From: Candidatus Saccharimonadota bacterium
GTDB lineage: Bacteria; Patescibacteriota; Saccharimonadia; Saccharimonadales; Saccharimonadaceae
Length of the DNA stretch: 64,000 nucleotides
Direction of reading: 5' to 3'
Assembly: GCA_009777625.1 (NCBI GenBank)
Contig: WRLL01000001.1
Span: 1-64,000, forward strand
Shown: positions 46,908 through 57,360 of the stretch, in pieces
How positions within the stretch are numbered: the stretch's first letter is position 1
How the letters are laid out: every line of letters starts with the position of its first letter
Program-made: the position numbers and the translations under genes
The notes under the pieces: generated by a model
Told to the model about the DNA's origin: nothing
Database searches by the model: none
The model's input: only the letters and a program-made list of their open reading frames with translations

Positions 46908-48599
46908 TTATTCGCTCGAACCAAAGATTATGACGAAATCCGCGCTTGTCGTATGTCCAGCTAGCTGTTCGACTATTGGCTGTACGCCGAATTGTTCCTG
47001 CAGGGCTCTTGCAGTGGCGGTCTTTTCGGAGTTCAGCTGGTAAATCTTTACTGATTCGTTGATGTTCTCGGGCGCGTTAGTGGTTTGGCCGATGCGAAAG
47101 CCAGTGTCTTTTAGTTCGTCGGACTTACGCTGGGCTAGACCAATCTCGCCGGAACCGTTTAGCACGTCGATTAGCGCGTTTTCCTTAGTTAATGGATCGC
47201 TAGTCAAATTCTGCTTGATGTAGGCGCGAATATCTGAGTATTTGAACTGACCTTCTACTGGCAAAACCACACTGGCACTACCGATCATACCAGTCGTCAT
47301 CAGGTTGGGTCCGCTGTCGGGTCGATCGACAAACGGCAAGGAAATGATATCCTCTGAATTAATATTTCTAGCCAGTTCGATTAGCGTCTGGACTTCGGAG
47401 GATTTAAAACTCGTCCGCAAATTGTCTTCTAGTGCGCCAAGCATTGAATTTACAGTCGCCGGATTAGCTAGCGTGCCGGCGCTAAGAGCTTTCTTTTGCA
47501 GCGCGACCAGGACCTTTTGTTGGTTCCTTTCCCGATCGAAATTGCCGCCCGCCAGACCATAGCCACCGCCAGAGTTCCGTGCCCGGGCAAAAGCCAGCGC
47601 CGTATGACCATCCAGGTGGGCCGGGCCCTCAGCTAACTTTAGTCCCGTTTCGTAATCATTTATGCCGTTGCCACCTGAACCTTCAATGATGACATCGACG
47701 CCACCGACCGCGTCGACCAGCCGTATCAACGCCGTCCAATCAGCCTGAACATAATAGTGTATGTCCATACCCAAAATGTCACCGGCAGTCTTTTGCAGGG
47801 CTGCGGCGCCGGCGTCAATATCTTGATTATTATCCATATAGGCACAGTAAAAAGTTTCGTTTAGTTTACCAGCCGAGGTACCGAGGGCCTTGCAATCATG
47901 CTTGACATACAGGTCGCGCGGCAGGCTGATCATATAAGCATCGTTTTTGTCCTGATCAATACTCAACACCATAATTGAATCGGTCAGCAAGGCGCCGTCC
48001 CTGCCAGTCCCATCCCAGGTGAAATCGCCGATACCAAAGATAATAATGTTGCTGCGGCCGTTGGCGTCGGTCTGCAAACGAGCTTTGCTGGTAAAGGCGT
48101 CCAGGATGTTGCCTTGGAACAGTTTGTCGCCAGCCATGAGGAATCTGACTGCGTAGAATCCGGCGACAGCAATTATCAGCGTCAGCAGGCCTATCAGCGA
48201 CCATTTGACGATGCGACGGGCGCGAGACTTTTTGGCTTTCTTCAGCTGTTTTTTGTCTTTTTTGGCAACGCGGCGGGATTTTTTGTCGGATTTCTTATCC
48301 TGTTTTGCTTCTTCGGATGAGGCGGTTTCCTTATCTATTCCGAGATTTTGCAAGGAAGCCGCTAGATCATCATCAAGATCCTCTGGCTTTAGATTGATTT
48401 CTTTCGGTGCGGATTTAGTGGTCTTTGGCGGAGCTGGAGACCTTTTCGAGACAGGAGCCGATTCAAGAACCGGGATTTTTTTCTTTGCCGGTTTAGTGGC
48501 TTCAGCATCCATAAAAACACGCTGAACATCACGGCCACCGGGTGAATCTTCACGGCGGCGCAATACAAATCCATCGATTGATCGGGGTTCTTTTGCCAT
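46908..48599 (-). CDS. LytR-CpsA-Psr (LCP) family protein with LytR_C domain
   Basis: DSIMVLSIDQDKNDAYMISLPRDLYV; VDAVGGVDVIIEG; LDGHTALAFARAR. Confidence 0.93.
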   Translation of the reverse strand: MAKEPRSIDGFVLRRREDSPGGRDVQRVFMDAEATKPAKKKIPVLESAPVSKRSPAPPKTTKSAPKEINLKPEDLDDDLAASLQNLGIDKETASSEEAKQDKKSDKKSRRVAKKDKKQLKKAKKSRARRIVKWSLIGLLTLIIAVAGFYAVRFLMAGDKLFQGNILDAFTSKARLQTDANGRSNIIIFGIGDFTWDGTGRDGALLTDSIMVLSIDQDKNDAYMISLPRDLYVKHDCKALGTSAGKLNETFYCAYMDNNQDIDAGAAALQKTAGDILGMDIHYYVQADWTALIRLVDAVGGVDVIIEGSGGNGINDYETGLKLAEGPAHLDGHTALAFARARNSGGGYGLAGGNFDRERNQQKVLVALQKKALSAGTLANPATVNSMLGALEDNLRTSFKSSEVQTLIELARNINSEDIISLPFVDRPDSGPNLMTTGMIGSASVVLPVEGQFKYSDIRAYIKQNLTSDPLTKENALIDVLNGSGEIGLAQRKSDELKDTGFRIGQTTNAPENINESVKIYQLNSEKTATARALQEQFGVQPIVEQLAGHTTSADFVIIFGSSE

Positions 48600-48655
48600 A
48601 AGCCTGTCAATTGTAACAAAATCGTGGCCTGACAGCAAATGTGGTATGATATGCT

Positions 48656-50065
48656 GTGATGAAGAATCGCACTCACCTAATCTTCACACTGATGTTGATC
48701 ATCGGCGACGCTCTGGCTATTTTGGCCGCATATAGCTTGGCTTATATTGTTCGCGTCAAACTGAGCGACATTCCGCCACACGAACTGGTGGCAGCACAGG
48801 AATATTTCCTTAGCCTGCTGATCCTTTTACCTTTCATTATTGCCATGTTCAGTCTGATTGGCACATATGCATCGCGACCGCACAGCCGCTGGGCGCAAGT
48901 TGGGCGTGTGCTATTTGGTAGTTTAGGCGCCATGTTGTTTATGATCGCTATTGATTATTTCCACAACGTGCCGATTTTCCCGGCCAAGTTGGTGCCGCTG
49001 TACGGTTTCTTGTTCAGCATTGTTTTTCTAAGTCTAGAGCGCGGGGTGTTGTATTTTGCACGTTATCTGCGACGACGAAATAACATTGGCATAACACTGG
49101 TCGTCATTGTTGGCATGTCCGAAGCGACACGTGATCTGATCGCAACCATAAAGAGCGATCGCAATTACCAGATCCAAGCCGTGGTTGGAAACGGTCGAAG
49201 CGCGACGCACAAAACCTGGCGCGGCGCCATGCGCAATTTCAATCCGCAGATTATAATCCAGGTCGCCACAACTAAAAAGCCTGAGATTGATTTAGAATTA
49301 TTAGATTTTGCCAAGGCCAACTATATCGAATTCAAATTTGTGCCGCGCGAGATTAACCAAACATCTGATCTGATCGAGCCAGAACTCTTTTTGGGCGCGA
49401 TACCGATGATGACGCTAAGGCCGACGGCGCTGGACGGTTGGGGTCGGATTATTAAACGGGCTTTTGACTTTTTGGTAGCATTGGTTGGACTGATAATTGC
49501 GTCGCCTGTGATGTTAGTTGTTTGGTTAGTGTTAAGCCTGACCGGGGGTACACCGATTTATCGCCGCAAGCGTTTGACGCGCTTTGGCGACAGCTTCACG
49601 ATCTATAAATTTCGCAGCCTAAAGATCGCCTATAACGGCATCGATCCAGAGGCCGGTTTCAAGAAAATGGGACGACCAGATTTAATCAAACCTTTCCGCG
49701 CTAATGGAGATTTCCTAGAGAACGACCCGCGAATTAGTAGGTTCGGCAAATTCATTCGCAAGCTAGGCCTCGATGAGTTACCGCAGCTGTGGAACGTGCT
49801 GAAAGACGACATTTCACTAGTTGGTCCGCGGGCCCTAATCGCCGAGGAGCTTAATCAGTCAGAAGACAAAGATACGATTTTGAATGTCAAGTCCGGCCTG
49901 ACCAGCTTGGCCGTGGTCGCCGGCCGACAGGAAACATTGCCGTTTGAGCAACGCCGCAAATTGGATGTTTACTACGTGCAGAATTGGAGTTTTGCGCTGG
50001 ATATTCAGATTCTATTCAAGACGTTTTTGCTGGTTTTGTTCGCCCGCGACCGCGGTGAGAAATGA
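48656..50065 (+). CDS. polyprenyl glycosylphosphotransferase (sugar transferase)
   Basis: KRAFDFLVALVGLIIASPVMLVVWL; GDSFTIYKFRSL; RKLGLDELPQLWNVLKDDISLVGPRAL. Confidence 0.93.
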   Translation: MMKNRTHLIFTLMLIIGDALAILAAYSLAYIVRVKLSDIPPHELVAAQEYFLSLLILLPFIIAMFSLIGTYASRPHSRWAQVGRVLFGSLGAMLFMIAIDYFHNVPIFPAKLVPLYGFLFSIVFLSLERGVLYFARYLRRRNNIGITLVVIVGMSEATRDLIATIKSDRNYQIQAVVGNGRSATHKTWRGAMRNFNPQIIIQVATTKKPEIDLELLDFAKANYIEFKFVPREINQTSDLIEPELFLGAIPMMTLRPTALDGWGRIIKRAFDFLVALVGLIIASPVMLVVWLVLSLTGGTPIYRRKRLTRFGDSFTIYKFRSLKIAYNGIDPEAGFKKMGRPDLIKPFRANGDFLENDPRISRFGKFIRKLGLDELPQLWNVLKDDISLVGPRALIAEELNQSEDKDTILNVKSGLTSLAVVAGRQETLPFEQRRKLDVYYVQNWSFALDIQILFKTFLLVLFARDRGEK

Positions 50066-51443
50066 TATTATCCTCGACATAGACAAAGAGTACGATCATA
50101 ATTAAATAAATATGTAGTGCATTGGGCAAACCGCTAAAGAAGTTCCATTGTAAAAGAAAGGCTGCTATGATCGCCCAAGTCCACTTTTGGCAGCGTGCTG
50201 CATAGAAATATCCAAACAGAATAGCGGCAAGGAGCCCAGCGCCGATTAAACCACGCTCTAATAATACCTCGACGTATTCGTTTTGAACGATTTCACGCGG
50301 GCCTTGATTTGGCGAAAGGTTGGCCATTGCCACACCTGCGCCGCCCAAGCCAACGCCGAACAAAATTCTCTCTGGGTTCTGTGACCAAGTCTCGATGGCT
50401 ACTTTCGATAAATTAACACGGACATCGGTTGATTCGGGCACATAACCATCAAAAGCCGGCTGGTCTGAATCATAATATTCTTCTACCCCATTCGAAATAT
50501 CAGTATTTTCTTGACGAAAATCGATGGCTCCCATCGATAGCTGATGAATGCTTTTAGCTATGACCTGCGAGAACCTTTCGTTAAAGTTTGGATTGACGAC
50601 GGCTGCGCTGCCTTGGATTATTAAGGCCACAACTAATCCTAGGATCATTACGCCCGCATTAATCAAAATTCTTCGCCAATTTCGTAAATTCAGTATGAAT
50701 AGAACTACTACGCCCAGTCCGAAAGCGAAAATTGCGCCACGCGACAAAGTCAAAATTAACGTCATTAGCAAAAATCCGAATGATAAATTATATTGCCAAT
50801 TGCTTTTCTTGGTCAAAATAAAGTATTGCAAAATAAGAAGTGGCGCCAGCAGCAGACTGCCAAAGAATTGCGGCTCGATAGTGAAAACATTTGGCCGCAC
50901 AAAGCCAAATTGCTCTGCCACGCATCCGGCGCAAAGCAGCGTCTCACTCCTGCCCAGCCAAATTCCAGCGATTATTTGAACAAGTGCAAGGAATGACATG
51001 ACAACGGCGCTAGTGATAAAGATTTTGATTATACTCGGCAGAATCTTTTTTATATTTTTCGCTTCGGCTAGACAGCTTAAGAAAATCAGGGACAACAAGA
51101 TCGCGACACCGGACGTCAACACGCCACGCGCTAAATTAACACCCCATATTAACGTTACTAACTGCCACAAAACGAACACACCAACCAGCCAAACAGCACG
51201 ATTTTTGATCAGACTCTGCCGAGCACGCCAAATCTTCGGCAGGCCAACCAGAGCTAGGATTGCTACATAGATTAGCGCCAGCGACAGTTCTAAATTCATA
51301 GTTTCGCTGCTGCCGATTTTTATAACTGGATGATAAGAAAACCAGATGAAAACCGGCGCAAATAGCCAGACTTTTTGATACAGATCGAGCGACGTCTTTG
51401 GCAAATTCAGCCAGCTTTTCGTCATTAGGACAATTTTATTCAT
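50016..51443 (-). CDS. O-antigen ligase/Wzy-like polytopic protein
   Basis: Polytopic; GLGGAGVAMANLSPNQGPREIVQNEYVEVLLERGLIGAGL. Confidence 0.8.
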   Translation of the reverse strand: MNKIVLMTKSWLNLPKTSLDLYQKVWLFAPVFIWFSYHPVIKIGSSETMNLELSLALIYVAILALVGLPKIWRARQSLIKNRAVWLVGVFVLWQLVTLIWGVNLARGVLTSGVAILLSLIFLSCLAEAKNIKKILPSIIKIFITSAVVMSFLALVQIIAGIWLGRSETLLCAGCVAEQFGFVRPNVFTIEPQFFGSLLLAPLLILQYFILTKKSNWQYNLSFGFLLMTLILTLSRGAIFAFGLGVVVLFILNLRNWRRILINAGVMILGLVVALIIQGSAAVVNPNFNERFSQVIAKSIHQLSMGAIDFRQENTDISNGVEEYYDSDQPAFDGYVPESTDVRVNLSKVAIETWSQNPERILFGVGLGGAGVAMANLSPNQGPREIVQNEYVEVLLERGLIGAGLLAAILFGYFYAARCQKWTWAIIAAFLLQWNFFSGLPNALHIYLIMIVLFVYVEDNIISHRGRGRTKPAKTS

Positions 51444-52644
51444 GGCTTCCCTGTTTTGCTTTTTCGTAAGAATCTTCGATGGTTTTCAGTAGATTTTTCT
51501 TGAAGTTTTCTTCGCTAAACTTCTCGGTAGATTTCTGGACGAGTCTTCGATCAAATTTCATTTTGTTAATTTTCTGGATCGCTGATTTTAAATCGTCAGT
51601 CGTTTGCTGGGAAAAAAATACTCCGTTCCTGCCTCCTTGAACCATATCCAATGCGCCACCTTTTTTAAGGGCAATTAGCGGCGTGCCAGCAGCCAAAGCT
51701 TCGACCGGCGAAATGCCGAACGGTTCCAGGCTGGGAAAGATGAATGCTTTCGCAGCCGCGAAATATTTGACAATTTCGCCCACACCGTCGTAGCGTGGCA
51801 GGAATTTGATATTGTCATGACCCTTTGCCATGGCGACTAATTTGTCATGATCGGCGCCGTAACCAGCGACCAGCAGATTCTCGTTCGAGTCCATGCAGGC
51901 TTGGACGGCCAAATCGACGCGCTTCCAGTTGTTTTGCCGGCCGGAAATTATGAAGAATTCCTGGCCGTCGAAAAGTTCTTGCTGTAAGTTTTTTGTATCT
52001 TCGTTCGAAACTTTCTTGACTAGATTTCCGATCTTTTTGACATCGACGCTCGGCCAAAGGACACGCGCGTCACGCTGGTAATACTCATGAATTTCTTTCT
52101 TAACGTAGGAAGAATTCGCTAGCAGAAAATCCGGTTTTTGCGCTGCTTTGTAATCTATTTTTCGTAAAGGTCTGACCAGCGTCTTCAGGCCCCAGCGCGC
52201 CAGGAAATTTAGCTTGCCAAAGCCCGGATTCTTTAGATACTGGTCATATAGACCCCAGTAATATTGCGTTGGCGGACCTTGCAAATATGAAATGTGAAAC
52301 GCCCGCGCGCCGTTCTTTGGGTTATAAGTTTTGACGTTTTTTGCTTCGGCGTTGTTGATCGAGATCACCAAATCGTATCCGGAAAGATCGAGATGCTGAA
52401 AATAAGAATACCGCAGCGGCGAAATAAATTTACGAAGTGCCCTCGGCTTAATATTCAGCCAACCAGTTCGGATATCGACGCCCACAAATTCTGTTGGCGC
52501 AGATTTCGACCGATACTGCGAAGTGAAAATTGGCGCCTGTGGAAACATATCGTGTACGGCCGATAGGACTTTCTCAGCGCCGCCGACCTCTGTTAACCAG
52601 TCGCAGACTAGGGCGACTTTCAAATCAGCGAGGGGTCTCTTCAT
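51436..52644 (-). CDS. glycosyltransferase family 4
   Basis: VCDWLTEVGGAEKVLSAVHDMFP; AFIFPSLEPFGISPVEALAAGTPLIALKKGG. Confidence 0.9.
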   Translation of the reverse strand: MKRPLADLKVALVCDWLTEVGGAEKVLSAVHDMFPQAPIFTSQYRSKSAPTEFVGVDIRTGWLNIKPRALRKFISPLRYSYFQHLDLSGYDLVISINNAEAKNVKTYNPKNGARAFHISYLQGPPTQYYWGLYDQYLKNPGFGKLNFLARWGLKTLVRPLRKIDYKAAQKPDFLLANSSYVKKEIHEYYQRDARVLWPSVDVKKIGNLVKKVSNEDTKNLQQELFDGQEFFIISGRQNNWKRVDLAVQACMDSNENLLVAGYGADHDKLVAMAKGHDNIKFLPRYDGVGEIVKYFAAAKAFIFPSLEPFGISPVEALAAGTPLIALKKGGALDMVQGGRNGVFFSQQTTDDLKSAIQKINKMKFDRRLVQKSTEKFSEENFKKNLLKTIEDSYEKAKQGSHE

Positions 52645-52705
52645 GGTGACCATTGTACCACGGCCATGTCTTTGCGCTGCAAGCGGCATATGCTACAATT
52701 AAACT

Positions 52706-53149
52706 ATGCGAAAACAATCTGGTTTTACTGTTATTGAGCTTCTCATCGCTATTGTTGTGCTGGCAACCTTGACGGTTTTCTTTATTGTCCAAAGGGGTGA
52801 CATAGAGGCCAAGGCTCGCGATGATCAGCGTAAAATTGCCATTAATGCTTTTTACTACGATCTGACCGAAGTTTTTTACGCCAAGAATGGTTATTATCCA
52901 CGCGTGATTTCGCGTGATAATCTAAAGGCAGTTGACCCGGCTTTGTTCACTGACCCGACAAAAACTTTCACCCTGCATGGCGATTCCTGTGTCTATACTG
53001 ACCTAAACGGCGAACAGGCCACTGACGGCGACTGCGATTACGCCTATAGCTCTAGCGACTGCAACGAACAGGGCGAATGCAAGGCTTTTAGGCTGACTAC
53101 TTCTATGGAGAAGGAAGCTACTTTCGAAAAATCTTCACCGAAAAAATAA
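52706..53149 (+). CDS. type IV pilin-like protein (prepilin N-terminal motif)
   Basis: MRKQSGFTVIELLIAIVVLATLTVFFI. Confidence 0.88.
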   Translation: MRKQSGFTVIELLIAIVVLATLTVFFIVQRGDIEAKARDDQRKIAINAFYYDLTEVFYAKNGYYPRVISRDNLKAVDPALFTDPTKTFTLHGDSCVYTDLNGEQATDGDCDYAYSSSDCNEQGECKAFRLTTSMEKEATFEKSSPKK

Positions 53150-53743
53150 TCAATTACGGCGATATTTGGTGGGTTCGTCCTCGTCAACAGCATGAACGAC
53201 TTCGTTAATAACGTCAAATTGTTCTTTGGGACGATTAACAAATGTGAATTGGTAAGTATGCTCATCGCCAACCGTACTTAGACGGATCGTACCGTAGTTG
53301 AACAGTGTCGGCAATACACCACCTTGACGCAGGCTGCAATCTTCGATGTGCTCAATCTCGATGTTTTGATCGCGATACGAAAACGGAGCGTATTGTGCGC
53401 GAGCAAAAATACGTTCATTAGTGACTATGAAATAACTGGATCGAAAAACATAGGTTGCGATTGCCCCGCCAGCTAACGAGCCTAACGCCCCAATAAAGCC
53501 GGCAATAGCAATATTGTCCTTCAAGTCATCTGGTGAAGTCTGCGCGATCAATACTGCAATACCGACTATGGATGCAAAAGCCACCAGAGCAACTAGCCAG
53601 ATATAAACTATGCCCGTAATCGATCGTGTGACATCAATAACGACAAATTCAGTTGGTTCGAATTTGATAAAAGGATAGTCATGTACACTGCGGACATGGT
53701 CGGCTTGATCACGAGGTGAAAGTTCGGGGCTGGGTGTTGCCAT
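53150..53743 (-). CDS. bacterial PH-domain-like membrane protein
   Basis: Two TM, then YFIVTNERIFARAQYAPFSYRDQNIEIEHIEDCSLRQGG. Confidence 0.7.
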   Translation of the reverse strand: MATPSPELSPRDQADHVRSVHDYPFIKFEPTEFVVIDVTRSITGIVYIWLVALVAFASIVGIAVLIAQTSPDDLKDNIAIAGFIGALGSLAGGAIATYVFRSSYFIVTNERIFARAQYAPFSYRDQNIEIEHIEDCSLRQGGVLPTLFNYGTIRLSTVGDEHTYQFTFVNRPKEQFDVINEVVHAVDEDEPTKYRRN

Positions 53744-53820
53744 GCTCATATTATACTCTTAATATTGATAAGGACAAGATGTAAAAGTTTGGCTCTTGTG
53801 TCAAATATAGGTCTAACAGG

Positions 53821-54828
53821 TCAAGTCTTTTTGTTCAAATGATTGATGGCTTTCGGCGTGATTTTTCGCCCCCGCGGCGTCCTTTCTAGAAATCCAATTT
53901 GCAGCAAGTAGGGTTCATAAAAATCCTCGATGGTAGTCGTCTCATCACCGGTCAGGGCGGCAATCGTCGTTAACCCAACAGCGCGGTCGCCGTAATTGTC
54001 GTGGATTGCTTTTAGCATTTGGCGATCGGCCGGATCGAGGCCCAAATTGTCGATTTCCAGCATTTGCAGCGCAGCGTCGGTCATTGGTGTGTCGATGATT
54101 CCGTCGCCGTTAACGTCGGCGTAATCTCTGACACGTTTTAGCAGGCGGTTTGCGATGCGCGGCGTTTGGCGACTTCTTTCCGATAAATCCTGTGCCGACT
54201 GATCGTGGATTTTGGTTTGTAGGATCTGCGCGCTGCGACGTATGATCTTTTCGATATCGGTCGGGGTGTAGAATTCCAGACGATACAAGTGACCAAAACG
54301 ATCGCGAAGTGGTGCCGCCAGCGAGCCAGTTCGCGTTGTCGCACCAATAACGGTAAATTTAGGTAGGTCCAATCGCACTGAACGGGCTGCTGGTCCTTTG
54401 CCAATGACGATATCGAGCTTGAAATCCTCCATGGCAGCGTAGAGGATTTCTTCGACCGCGCGGCTAAGACGATGGATTTCGTCGATAAACAAAATGTCGC
54501 CGTCCTGCAGATTAGTAAGAATCGACGCCAGATCGCCAGCCCGTTCAATCGCTGGCCCGGCGGTAACGCGCAATCCGACGCCCATTTCATTGGCGATAAC
54601 ACCAGCCATGGTGGTTTTGCCGAGACCCGGCGGGCCGTACAACAGCACGTGATCAATCTGTTCACCGCGTTTTTTGGCGGCGGTGATGGCAAGTTGTAGA
54701 TTCTTTTTCAACCTTTCCTGTCCAACGTATTCGGCGAAATTCTGTGGACGCAAAGATACCTCTATGATTTGCTCATTGGAATCGCCCTCATCGGCGATAG
54801 TTGGTTCGACTAATCTTTGGATTGCCAT
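53821..54828 (-). CDS. ruvB: Holliday junction helicase RuvB
   Basis: [59 protein letters not shown]. Confidence 0.97.
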   Translation of the reverse strand: MAIQRLVEPTIADEGDSNEQIIEVSLRPQNFAEYVGQERLKKNLQLAITAAKKRGEQIDHVLLYGPPGLGKTTMAGVIANEMGVGLRVTAGPAIERAGDLASILTNLQDGDILFIDEIHRLSRAVEEILYAAMEDFKLDIVIGKGPAARSVRLDLPKFTVIGATTRTGSLAAPLRDRFGHLYRLEFYTPTDIEKIIRRSAQILQTKIHDQSAQDLSERSRQTPRIANRLLKRVRDYADVNGDGIIDTPMTDAALQMLEIDNLGLDPADRQMLKAIHDNYGDRAVGLTTIAALTGDETTTIEDFYEPYLLQIGFLERTPRGRKITPKAINHLNKKT

Positions 54829-54829
54829 G

Positions 54830-55804
54830 CTATCCTTCTCCATCGATAACGCGAATTTTTGAGAAGTTTTTGCCTGTCAGACCTTTTATCGAAATTGGCT
54901 CAAAAACTAATTTTGTTTTTGCTAACTGATTTGGCGATAGGATAGTCATCTCAAAACTGTCCCCTCTTAATTTCAATGCGCCGACGCCTGTCCAAAAACT
55001 CACGATTGAATTTTTCGTTGTGCCAACCGCCAGAAATAGATCCGGTGGAATTGGAACGGGCTTAGCAAAGAACAGAATTTTGTCGTTCTCGCGATAAGCG
55101 TATTCACCATTTCTTTTGATAGTCATGGCTGCACCGTGAAGATGTTTAACCTTTCCGCGCCACAGCGGATCCTTATCTTGTCCAGGCAAAAGACGAACGT
55201 TCATTTCGACTGTTCGTTTAACTGAATCGTTCAATTCGGGCAATTCGGTGCTAGCAACTTCGGCGTCGATCATCTTATCCATATTGGCTTCGCCGCCAAA
55301 TTGATCGCTCGTTTTTGTGATAGTTATTTTAAAATTATCCGGCAAATATTGTTTCAGAAAATCTAATACGTCTTTATATGAACGCAAATACTCCGAGACT
55401 TCTTCGTCTGTTAGATTATTGATACGTTTCTGTATCGTGTCATCAGCATACATGTCCAGCCAAACACCCGGCTCGTAGATTTCACAAATCGGCTTTAGCC
55501 ACTTGACGTAGTACATCAGCGCGAATAATTCTGCCCAATCGGCCTCTGGCGCTTCATCGAGTCGCCATAATTTATATAGGCCATGCATAAATGTCAAGTT
55601 GATTGGTTTGCCATTTTCAACATTTAATCGTATAGCTTCTTCTATCCGCTCAATCAGTTTCTGGCTGGCAGAATATTTTCGGAACTTTTTCGAAAGGACC
55701 TTTGCGAGAATCGTTTCTTCCAGTTTATCCGACGCGACATACTGCAAAGGCCTAGGCTTCTTGAGTTGCTCTAATATAAATAGAATATATTCTTGTGCTG
55801 TCAT
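54830..55804 (-). CDS. hypothetical protein between ruvA and ruvB
   Basis: 324-aa ORF with no recognised domain. Confidence 0.65.
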   Translation of the reverse strand: MTAQEYILFILEQLKKPRPLQYVASDKLEETILAKVLSKKFRKYSASQKLIERIEEAIRLNVENGKPINLTFMHGLYKLWRLDEAPEADWAELFALMYYVKWLKPICEIYEPGVWLDMYADDTIQKRINNLTDEEVSEYLRSYKDVLDFLKQYLPDNFKITITKTSDQFGGEANMDKMIDAEVASTELPELNDSVKRTVEMNVRLLPGQDKDPLWRGKVKHLHGAAMTIKRNGEYAYRENDKILFFAKPVPIPPDLFLAVGTTKNSIVSFWTGVGALKLRGDSFEMTILSPNQLAKTKLVFEPISIKGLTGKNFSKIRVIDGEG

Positions 55805-55950
55805 AATATGAATGGAGATGCGAGGCGGGCATTACTTCGCCGTAGAAAGTTTTGCAAGCTAACACCTATTTCTCAGTCATCGCATCGTTATTATTTTAAC
55901 ATGCACACTAGTCAATAACAAACGGAGTTCTTCCACCTCGACGATGGGAG

Positions 55951-56541
55951 CTATGACCGTCTTCTGTCTTTCAGTGCTAATTTCACCCGCTCGGCCGTTG
56001 ATTTATCCCGCGACACATCGGCCAAAGCCGCCGTCGCGTCGGCCAAGGTAAAACCCAGCGCCATCAACGCGTCCAAGGCTTCATCGCCAGCGAAATTCTG
56101 TAGCGCTCTGGTTTCGATGTCGCGCGTCGGTACGTAGGTCGCAGCGCCGACTTTGTCACGCAGGTCGACCGTCACGCGTTCGGCGGTCTTTTTTCCAACG
56201 CCGCTGGCGCGCGCGATGAACACGACGTCCGCCGAGGCTATAGCGCTGCGGACAACTTCGCTGTCGCCTAAGGATAAGATTGCTAGCGCGGCTTTTGGTC
56301 CGACGCCTTGGACGGTGATTAGCAGCTCAAATAATCTTTTGGCAGTTAATGTCGAAAAGCCGAATAACTCTTCGCTTTGTTCGCGGACGTGGTGATAGGT
56401 GTAAAATTTGACTTCGTCATCTGGCGTAGCGCGTTCGTAGTCACCGGCCGCAACTTGGACTTCGTAACCAATCCCGCCGACATCAACGACGATGGAGTTT
56501 TGGAATTTTTCGATGATTTTTCCATTGACAAATGCAATCAT
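55951..56541 (-). CDS. ruvA: Holliday junction protein RuvA
   Basis: MIAFVNGKIIEKFQNSIVVDVGGIGYEVQV; GVGPKAALAILS; GVGKKTAERVTVDLRDK. Confidence 0.95.
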   Translation of the reverse strand: MIAFVNGKIIEKFQNSIVVDVGGIGYEVQVAAGDYERATPDDEVKFYTYHHVREQSEELFGFSTLTAKRLFELLITVQGVGPKAALAILSLGDSEVVRSAIASADVVFIARASGVGKKTAERVTVDLRDKVGAATYVPTRDIETRALQNFAGDEALDALMALGFTLADATAALADVSRDKSTAERVKLALKDRRRS

Positions 56542-56561
56542 GAATTAATTATACCAGATAG

Positions 56562-57290
56562 CTAACTAGTCCGCTTCCAAAAGTAAACCGTGATGTAGGG
56601 CTGAATGTTATTATGCGCTCCGCCGCCACCAGTGTTAGTTACAGCATTGTTGGCGTCTCCTGCGCTCCAGAATGGGCTGTTGGTCGCGAATAATGATCGA
56701 TAATTTCCGGCATTGCCATTATATGTTACTGCAATGGGAGGATTGTGTGAATGTGACGGCATTTGCGCAATCGTTAAAGTATGCGAAACTGCACCGCCCA
56801 TTTCTTCAACTGTTGTTCGATTAATGGCGCCAGCAGCCGCGTCGCCATAGGTAGTAACGGTGTTCGCGGCGTTAGACCCAATACCTAGCAAGGTCCGGCC
56901 CTGACCAAATGCACTCCAAGTCCCGCCTAGATAAGTGCCTGGGTTAGTATTGACAGTCGATATATAAATAGAGCCGACTGGATATAGATCCAACACATTC
57001 CTGGTAGCTATATTGCCCAAGCCAAGGCCAGTTCGGGCATTTGCAGCCGTCGTGGCTCCAGTGCCACCATTGGCTACAGGTAGTGGTGAATTCATTGTGG
57101 CTAGGTTCCCTAACCCCAGATAAGTCCTGGCAGTCGCAGGGTCGCAGCCGGTGCCACCTTTGGATATTGGAAGACAGGTACCGGTAGAGCTAGCGCCATC
57201 AACTGGACGCATTAATACATAGAACGCCATACTCATAGTCATGATAAACATAGCCACAAAACCGACCTGCAAGAAACGAACCTTATCCAT
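56562..57290 (-). CDS. membrane-anchored phage tail fibre/collar-domain-like protein
   Basis: N-terminal TM (VGFVAMFIMTMSMAFYVL); PISKGGTGCDPATARTYLGLGNLAT and PVANGGTGATTAANARTGLGLGNIAT repeats; YPVGSIYIS...GTWSAFGQGRTLLGIG...MPSHSH...NIQPYITVYFWKRT. Confidence 0.85.
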   Translation of the reverse strand: MDKVRFLQVGFVAMFIMTMSMAFYVLMRPVDGASSTGTCLPISKGGTGCDPATARTYLGLGNLATMNSPLPVANGGTGATTAANARTGLGLGNIATRNVLDLYPVGSIYISTVNTNPGTYLGGTWSAFGQGRTLLGIGSNAANTVTTYGDAAAGAINRTTVEEMGGAVSHTLTIAQMPSHSHNPPIAVTYNGNAGNYRSLFATNSPFWSAGDANNAVTNTGGGGAHNNIQPYITVYFWKRTS

Positions 57291-57297
57291 GGCCTTA

Positions 57298-57325
57298 ATT
57301 ATAGCACCCCCCCCCGTTGGGTCAA
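57298..57325 (-). promoter_or_regulatory. promoter with poly-G9 spacer for the tail-fibre-like gene
   Basis: Minus strand TTGACC-CAACGGGGGGGGGTGC-TATAAT (16-nt spacer), TATAAT 7 nt before ATG. Confidence 0.8.
57307..57315 (-). repeat. poly-G9 tract in promoter spacer
   Basis: ccccccccc on + strand. Confidence 0.95.
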
Positions 57326-57360
57326 TAATTTTGGTCATAATTTGTGGTAAACTTATACGT

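Noticed and set aside
56562-57290. Prophage remnant
   Set aside because: Only a single tail-fibre-like gene with its own TM anchor; flanked by ruvA and a nitroreductase; no other phage genes
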